64,000 nt of DNA from Pachyseris speciosa. Lineage: Eukaryota; Cnidaria; Anthozoa; Scleractinia; Pachyseridae. The DNA lies in the NCBI GenBank assembly GCA_016490735.1, contig JAEMWC010000270.1, positions 556,001 through 620,000 of the forward strand, read 5' to 3'. Below, piece by piece: positions 11,101 to 20,762 of this stretch (within the stretch, counting starts at the first letter, position 1; each line of letters opens with the position of its first letter). The notes under the pieces were generated by a model that had not been told where the DNA came from, searched no databases, and was given only the letters and a program-made list of their open reading frames with translations. The position numbers and the translations under genes are program-made.

Positions 11101-14100
11101 AATTACAAAAATTTTAAGGTAAAAAGCTATAAATGAACTTGTTTTATTTAAGCGAACTTTCGATTCATCATAATTTATGAGATATTAAGTTCCTGTTTCT
11201 CTCCTCAGAGTGTAAGGACATAGGGTAACACTGAAACATTGAAGTCCTAATTGACAATAATTACGGCATAATCACAGATAATTACAGAAAAGGTTCGTTG
11301 TTAGGAAATAGCGGTTGGCCTTGTGTTGGCCATGTGTGGTTGATAAAAGTGGTTTTAAAATATTGTTCAGCAATCAAGTCCCTTTTCAGGTTTGCGCGAC
11401 AGCAGCGGGGAGAAATGACCGTCCTATGACAGAATTTGCAACAGTTGATTGGATGGCTTATCAGGGAGCACCAGATGGTGGGGTAGCGGGAAAAACGCGC
11501 GTACCGGAATGGTGGACTGGAACAAAATGCAAGGAAGTCATACTTCCCCAGGTATGTATCTAACATTGCGATTATTTGCACTTACTTTTCTTTCATTTTC
11601 TTTCTTTCATATTTGATCTCTATTTTCATCGGCTTCCGACGAAGCTTTATTAGCTTTTCGCTACTAAATCTTCCATTCCTAGTTCATATATATGGTATGT
11701 TATATACAGTGGAACCTCCCGTAAGCGACCACCCAAAACGTCGAGCCTATGTGGTCGCTTCTTGCCTCATTAGCATATGGTAACTATAGAAACTTACCCC
11801 ATGCGCCAATGCCCATCTAAATCCATGTGACAACTTTTAGTAACCATAAAATTATTTAAGCTTTCCACATTATTTATGGTTTGCTTTTCATAAACTACCC
11901 ACGGCGAACGGAACAATTCTCAGGACAGTTAAAAATTGAATCTTTAATGTTATCTAAACTTTAGGGGAACTGAACATGAAGTGATAAAGATTGGATTGCT
12001 GGCTCAGTTTAAATTTGAAAACCAGCCCTTTTGTATTACTGGTGATTTATTTGCTAACAAGCGAAAAAGAAAACACTAGACCTATAATTAGGCCTAAGAA
12101 GAGTCCGTACTTGTTTTGGTTGGTCGTACGATTGCAAGAGGTGTTCAAGTGAAAAGTCTGGAGAGACCATGTGTGTCCCTTTGGTTGTAGTTAGACACTC
12201 TACATTAACAAATGAGCAAAAAACATCGACTAAGGCTAAGTCGCTGTCTTAAACTGTTTATAATGGTTTCAACATTTACACATATGCCAGTGTATTAGAC
12301 CCAGTACGACAGCTCAACACAATTGACTTTCTGAGAGGCCGCGAGTGTCACTTAACTTACTTTACATATTCAGTCACAAATGAGCAAGCAACCGCGTCTC
12401 CAAAAATAATACTCCTTTAAAACTGAAACTGTAGTTCCGTTATCAAACTGTTGACTGTTCTTGAGAGAACAGAATGTCAGGAAATCAGTTTTTTTCACGT
12501 GTTGCGTTACAAATCCATGAGGGTATCTCAACCCTATCTTAGTCTGCATCATTGAGCTTGTATTGCCAGTAAGTGTATCTTAATATGTCTTGTACTGAAG
12601 TTTAACATTGTTTTAATCTTAAACAGGGTAAATTTAGCACCACACCAACAGTTCTGGTAACAGCTGACCACATAAGTTCAGCTTTCAAGCATGACGCTGC
12701 CAGTCTTTGGGTAGAAAACGCCACCAGTTCGTCTTTCTTCATCTGTCTCCGTGAACTGCAGAACTACGATGGTCTGCATGAAGACATCTTTGTGGCAAGT
12801 TGATTATTAATTGGCTTTTTACTCCGACGTCCGTTGTTCAATAAATCAGCTTTGAAAACGATCATACTCTTCTGAACTGAATCCCATTCTATCCCAAGTA
12901 CATTCCCAATTAAGACTTTTATAGCTGCTTTCTCATGTCTTGCAAACGACTCGCTGATGCCAATTCATACGTCTCGGCGGAGCGAGTCAAGGTGGAATAA
13001 CGTTTCTAGTGGGTTGTCCAAGAAATAAACGGACAGACTTCGGGCTGCCGAGCTTGACATTGTAATTCTGATGTGTACACGACAAAACCACTGCCCCTGC
13101 GGAGACATATACATAGTTATTGTATTTCAGTCAGCCAAGCAGTCGACCAGTCGGTTTTCCAGTGAGTCAGGCACTCATGCAGTCAGCCAACCAACCAGCC
13201 AATCAATCACTCACTTAGTCAGTCAGTCAACCAGCCAGTCAGACAGCCAGCCAGCCAGTCTGTCAGTCAGTCAGTCAGTCACTCATTCATTCATTCAGTC
13301 AGTCATTCAGTCAGTCACTCAGTTACTCAGTCAATCAGTCTAGTCTGTCTGTCTGTCCTACTCAAAAGTCCGTCAAAAGTACTGCAGTTTAACGAAATTA
13401 TTTTAGTACTATGCCTTAACCAAGAAGAAAACAATAGGCTTATATTGTTACTTTCTCCGCAATTATAAGTCTTTTATTATGAAATGTAAGTGGTTTCTTT
13501 TGTGCTTAATTAGAGTTGGATGGCTTTCGAAAAACTTCATCGTCCTCTCTTCACCGAGAGCAACCACGTGGACTTTCCAAACAACAATTCCGTTTCTGTA
13601 AACTTCAATGGAGCATTTTGTGAGGTATGACAAATTTCTTTAGATTCTCATCACATCAACGTTTTTATCTACATGAGAATAGCCAGCGTAGCAAGCGTTT
13701 CCGTGTGGTTTCCTAGCAAAGACAGACCGAGCAAAGGGATGAAGTTTTCGATGTTTTGCCCGCGCGAAAATGGGGCGAGAGCAAAAAACAAATTTTAAAG
13801 AGTGGGGAAGGGGAGAGGAAGGAAGGAAACGCTTGCAGACAAACCCCTGGATTTTGAAAACCGCCAACTTGGCCTGCCATGCCTTAGGGCACTCAGTGAG
13901 ATTTCAAGCTGTCATTGGCTGTCATAAATTAACCAATGAAATGTTTCGTCTCCAGTAACGGAAGTAAATTTTTGAGTACCCGTGTCCAAAACAAACTTGA
14001 CTTAACAAGATATTTCGTAAGCAACGAGCTTATGGTGTGGGAATTGAGGAATCTGAAATGAATCCGAGTGACCAATGCAGGCTTTGTGATTTAAATCAAA

Positions 14101-17100
14101 CAAGCTATATTTCTACAGAAAATCTTTTCGATCCGTCGAAAAGGAAGGACTGCAAAGGAGAAGATTTAGCACTAATCTGCAAGGAAGTTGGATTTGACGT
14201 GGTAAAATGTAAGAGCTGAACGTGAGAAGTCAGGGGCACCCAACGAGCCAAATCATCCAGAAGCTGTATAAAGGCATTTTTAAGTACCTTATGGTGTTTG
14301 AAGTCTGTTTAAAGTGATGTTTTCATTAGCTAGAAGAAGTTCATCTGTTCGGATTCCCTAGCTGAAAATTTAATTGCCCAAAAATGTTAGGGAACAAAAT
14401 CTTCCTTTGAGAAAATGCAAGCTAAATGAACTTGGCGTAGGCTTCCTCAGCAGAACCAAAAAGAAGACTCTCGATGTCTTGTTCCTTTTGTAATTCGCGA
14501 CTAAATCCCCGTTTGGCGAAAAAATTTTAAGTTTTGTGTAGACTTGCTTCAGACACGTCTTTCCTTTCTTTCGCTTTTGTTGTATTCTGGTTATCAGACC
14601 TTTGATTGACACATGTCGATATGCGACCAGAGGCAAGCCAATCACGAGGCCCTGTTCGCTGGCTAACGGGATTTTCAAAATCCAGGGGTTTGTCTGCAAG
14701 CGTTCCCTTCCCTCCTCTCCCCCTCCCCCTTCTTTCATTTGTTTATTTTTTTGCTCTCGCCCCATTTTTCGCGCGGCTAAAACTTCTAAAATCCCGTTGC
14801 TTGGTCTTTCTTTGCTCGGAAACCACTCAGAAACGCTTGTTACGCAGGCTAACATGCGAACGTTACACTCTCATATATCTGAGAAAGGAATAAAAGTTGA
14901 CGCTGCTTCAATTTCAGGGTTCCGGCGTGTCTGTTGCTACTGTGACCATCTCAAGAGCAAAATATAAAGAAACGTTGCCTTGTTAGTGCTGTTTGGTAAA
15001 CTGTTATGTCGTAAATGAGATTATTAGAGGGATGAAAGGACTAAAAAAAAGCTCATTGTCCAATGAAGGAGTTCCATTATAGCTTTTTGCATGTGCAATG
15101 AAGTAAGCCCATAACGTGTCGAAGGGAATACCATGCTCACCATTCATAATTGATCGAGAATGGAGACCTTAAAATACGAGGACGGGACATTCTGGGACCG
15201 GGGATTTTGGCCGAGAGGTCTCGGGGAGAATTCGCCGTCGAAAGGCGCCCAAACGAGGATCGCTGTTTACAAATGTTGTAAACCAAGTCACGGTTTAGAT
15301 GACGGAGAATTATCGGAGTAAAAATTTCTTCTTTTCTATGATTTTAAAAGCAAGTCCAAAACTCGAGATTTTCCCTGTTACATCGATTGCTATGACAATT
15401 TGACCCAGCTGGCATGGACGATAGCTAGTGCTTAGCCAAGTTTCGTTTTCATAAATGTCATGATGTAAAACAGAAAATCAATTACTTCAGTCGCCAGCAA
15501 CTGAATTTAAGACCACACATTACTAGTTTGATAAATTTATTTTAAAAGTCACGGAGATTTGCTTTTCTTGGATATTTCGACCCCGGCGTGAACACTCATG
15601 ATCGACAATGAGACACTGACAAAAATAAGCACATTTTTGCAGCATTTATTGCTTGAAATCACGCGGCAAATCTTATGTTGACATAATTTTCTTTCAGGAC
15701 CTCAAAAAATGTCGCCGTCCTCATACCTTAAGGTCCCTTATTCAACACTGACCCAAGTCGTTCAAAACACACCATTGCATTACTGGGCAAAAATATGCTG
15801 TTAGCTTAACACTACCTGCCAAATTAATATCAAATCGGTCTAATAATAAAGTAAGAAACCCCGCACAACATGAGAAACTAGTGGATTAAGAACTTGCTTA
15901 AGTTATGGCATTATTTAAAAACAAAACAACACAACAAAAAACACTCATTATTCATGAACCTTCTTAATTTGAGCTTGAAATATTATTGCCTGACTGTATA
16001 TTCTCACTTTTGCTTGCAGGTTTGCTTGTAATTCGTTTGCCTTTTATTATGAAGTATGAACTGAATAACCGTAATGTGTTTTAAACTATGTATATACACA
16101 GGATGTGCAGCTGGCAAGAAATTACGACAAAGAACCTGTAGTAATAATATCTGCAAGGCATAGCTCAGATGGTAACAACTTGAAACCGACATACCTGTCT
16201 GTGACTCCATGGATAGAGGTAACTTTATCTTTAATTGTTGTTGAAATGGACCAAAAAGCTTTGAGTTTATGATCTGATCAAAATCAATTGAGTTCAACTG
16301 AGTTTCTCAGCTTTGTCTTAAGTCACTGAATGTACCTGTTGAACATCTGTATACAAAAAATAGTCTCCAAGGCCTGATCAAACCGGACACTTCACAAAAT
16401 AAAGCATGTAATGTGATGTTGCAATGTGAAAGCACTCAAAAATGATATAATCTAATTCTACGGATCTATTCATACTTAGTTTTCACTCCAAGTGGAACAT
16501 GACCGACTATTGGAATCGTCATGAATTACGCCAATAGACTGGGTATAATAGAGAAGGCTAGATAAATAATAGGCATATGTTTTCTCTTACACGATAACTT
16601 GGCTTTTCTTTTTTTTTTTTTTTCAATCCAAAGCACATCAAAACAACTGAATTCCGCATTTGCCTGAAGGAGTTGTTTGCTGACCAATATGATCCAATAA
16701 AGGTGTCATACGTGGTGCTGGCAGGTAACTACTGGTCCTTGATTTGCAATTTGGCGTTGGTTTCGTGCAAGCTTAGGAAGCATTAAGAATTACTGTCCTT
16801 TGAAAGTATTGTCGTTTTCTTAACCCAGTGTTCTCATGAAGTATCGAGATATTTTTCGTAGGATAATAAAAAATGGGGAATCGCAGGTCCAAATTTACCT
16901 CCCTGTGACATTTGAGGAAATAAATAGGTATTTTAGGTACTGATACAGCATGTCACTGCAAGAAAATCAGCACGCGCTCTGAATAAAGCCAAGTTTTTCT
17001 TCAGTGTTTACGTTAGCCACCACAAGCGCCAGGGAATCAAAATTATCTAATAAAAAATACATCTTCTTTTTTACTACATGTTAATACAGTATTTATGTAT

Positions 17101-19370
17101 TTTCAGATGCAATACATTTATAGGCTCACAGATAATGCTTAAAGTAACACATTTCTGGGTACCTTGGCCTTAAATCTGTCGTCCCTGTGACATTCGATAA
17201 CATTCGGAGACCACTTCAGCTAAAAGTACAAAAACTGTCCATTGTTTATACAGATATATGCAAACCAGGATGGTCGTTCTTTGGTGGTGTCTGCTATTCA
17301 ACTAGTCAGTCTTGCAAAAACTGGACCAAAGCACAGGAAACCTGCCGATCGTACAGCGCAAATCTCGTCAGCATCAGAAACCAAGAAGAGAATGTTTACG
17401 TGCAGCAACGCTTGAATGGCGAAAAGGGCTGGATTGGATTCAACGACAGAAGTACCGAGGGTACTTTTGCTTGGGTGGACAGTCAGCCCAATAACTTCAC
17501 ATATTGGGCAATGAATCAACCCAACAACTTAAACAATGAAGATTGTGTTCACACTTTGGGAATACGGCATAATTTTATGTGGAATGATGTGGGATGTGGT
17601 ACCTGCCATAACTACACCTGTTCAGAAGGTATATCTATGTAGGAGTCATTTAACCATTTGATCGATGTTAAATTGAAAAAATGAAAACTGACAAACTACC
17701 GTAACTCAAAAGACTTGCGATTGATTGAATGATTGATTAACTGATCTAGTGATATTTACTGACTGACTAAGTTCCGGACAGGCTGGCTTTCACTGATTTG
17801 TAATGGTAATAAGATTGAGGGGAGTACAATTTAGTGAGTAATAGGGTGAGTGATTTCAAATTGCCAGAGCTCGCAGCGCGAGGCTGATTTGAGCAAAAGG
17901 TAGTGATCAAAATCTAAGGAAAACATATCCGAATAAAAGTCATTGGAGCAGTTTATTTTATCCATGTTAGTTTTCTATCTGAACCTGTCAACCTGGTCAC
18001 TTCAGGGCCAGCGGAGCAAGTTTGCAATTGGGGGAGGGGGGGGGGGGGGGGGGGCGTTAATGTGAGTTAACTAGGGTGGTCCGAGGGTATGCTCCCCAGG
18101 AAAAGTTTTAAGTTAAAGTCCTCTGAAATGGCCGGAAACCATGCTGTGTTGAAAGTTATGTACTTTCAGTTCTCGGTAAAACGTTAAAGAGAAAAGTAAA
18201 TTTGTTTTAGTACTGATTACTTGCTTTTTACTGTTGAAAAGTGGGGGCCTAAAGCTGCACTTAAATTTTTTTTCTTGATTTTGATTGGCTAGCATGGGCT
18301 AGGTAGTTAACGTTTATTGGCCAGTGGCATGAAGGTCTTAATGTTATTAACTGCTTCACTGTCCGATTTGGCCTGTCAGGTCAAATAGGGCAGAAACAGC
18401 CAATTAAGGCACAAATAACGACTGCTAAGAGCCAATCATATTCGAGCATTTTGTTAATGATATAACTGATTGAATGACTGAAATGATGACTTATATTGAC
18501 TTTTCAAAGATTTCAATGAATGTAATGGAGGCAACAACCACTGCCACGAGAAAGCCGACTGTGTTAATTCTTTTGGCTCCTACAAGTGCCAATGCCCTCT
18601 AGGATATTCTGGTGATGGATTAACTTGCACAGGTATTTATTCCAGGCGATTCAACGTTTTTAGCTTTCAAATGTGAACTCGCAAAGGAAATCTAACCTCT
18701 CCGTATGTGAAGGTCATAGGGGACGTTGTGAGCACTCATACAATATTGATGTGTGTGTTTCTCTACACTCTAAAGGAATTGTTATTTAACTTGTGGGGAA
18801 GCCTGATCAAGTGATCAAAAGTTTTCAATGCAAAAACATGGAAATAAAAAGGCCTGGTGAACCGCTGATGAACGTCTTAATAATAATAATTTTTACTCAT
18901 CCTTAGTGCGGAAATTTTTAATCTAACCTATAAGCCGGTGTGACTGTTCAACAATTCGATAGTGAACCGGTTCTTCACATCTACTGAAATTTATAAAAGA
19001 AAGTGCAATGAAACAAATAAAAAAGGTTTGCTGTCTATTTTTGCTTTTGCAGACGTCGATGAGTGTTCTTTTGGTCATCAATGTGACAGTAGCGCTTCGT
19101 GTTTCAACACAGATGGCTCTTATTCATGCCTGTGTGATAGCGGCTACTCTGGAGACGGACGCACTTGTCGAGGTAATGAACTCCTATGCAGAGCTAGAAT
19201 TACATAGCATGAAGGCAAAAGTTTCAGCCTTGCATATATAGATTGAAATTGGTAAGACTTGCTGAGGGAAATTGTCTCATTCCAGGGCACATAAAGTTGA
19301 TAATTTCTGAATTTAATTGAACTATAACGTGTGCAATAAAGGATTAATCTACAGTTGTAACATTAGTGCC

Positions 19371-19409
<39 letters not shown>

Positions 19410-20721
19410 TTTATTTATCCTTAAAAGACCAATCAGCTGACCATACAGTAGTGTGTAGCAACCTAATTACAATGTCGTTAATATCATTTTTATCACTTGA
19501 TTTGTTTTTACCAGATTTGGATGAATGTTCACTCAGCAATCATGACTGTGATGGTAATGCCATCTGCACTAACTCGCCAGGATCGTTCACTTGCACATGT
19601 AATTCAGCCAGCGGTTATTACGGGAACGGAACAACATGCTATGTCTACCGTAAGTCTTTGTAATTATTTTTGTGCACCTGTAGAAACCTAGAGCAAAACG
19701 TTTCGCGTGCCTTGTCTGCTGAATGAAAGGAAAGATAAGGCAACGTTAGCGTGTTGTTCAAGAAACACCGAAAACCAATAGTTTTAACCTTCTCAACTTG
19801 TAAGCGAGCTATCTTTTCTGATCCTTGATGAAGAACTCTATGTTCTTTGATGACAAACTAACGACATATATTTATAAACTGAGGCACTTGCCTCCTGCGG
19901 CATCGGAATTGGTTATTCGAAAAGTCTAAGGAAAAATCTTGATTCTCTTCGATAGGCACAATGATAACTATGGCGGTTAAGTCTAGGGTTATGGCTTCTT
20001 ATCCTATTCACTTTTCTCCTCGCAGGAGGCCTTGAGGATTCAAGCATTTTGGGTGGTGACACCAGTAAAATGTCGCAGTTGAATAGTTGGCTTGATCCTC
20101 ACTTGCAGAATTCAGGCAGGAGTTACTGGGTACTGTGTTGGAGAGCCTCTGTTCATGGATGGAGCTCCCAAACCTTTCACAGCAATTGCGATGACAAAGG
20201 TCCCACAGTGACGATTGTCAGTGTCCACGGGCAGTATATTTTTGGAGGCTACAACGATCAATCATGGAAATGTATGTTTGCCTGATTATTTATGTATAAT
20301 AATTATTATTGTGGATGATATATGAAATGAATCATATATGAACTGGGGAAATGAAATCAAATGAAGAATGATCCTCGCAGTTGTGAACGCAATTTATGCA
20401 ATTGCGAAAAGAAGCCTGAAAAAAAAATTCAGGACAGGTAACGGGTTCGAACCCCGTTGAAGTCCTGAATTTTTTTAATTACAAAGACTTACGGTAGACA
20501 TAGCATGTTGTTCCGTTCCCGTAATAACCGCTGGCTGAATTACATGTGCAAGTGAACGATCCTGGCGAGTTAGTGCAGATGGCATTACCATCACAGTCAT
20601 GATTGCTGAGTGAACATTCATCCAAATCTGGTAAAAACAAATCAAGCATTTCAAATGATTCATTTCATATATCATCCACACTCATTTCTTTCACGGGAAC
20701 ATATGAACCCGCAATTGACCT

Positions 20722-20762
<41 letters not shown>

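Noticed and set aside
13071..13343. Ser-Gln-rich 90-codon open frame
   Set aside because: It is a translation of the CAGT-type tetranucleotide repeat inside an intron.
13125..13350. CRISPR-like array
   Set aside because: It is a continuous short tandem repeat with no spacers, in a eukaryotic intron.
14370..14855. 161-codon minus-strand frame
   Set aside because: It covers the right arm of the inverted-repeat element and partly mirrors the plus frame; no domain is recognisable.
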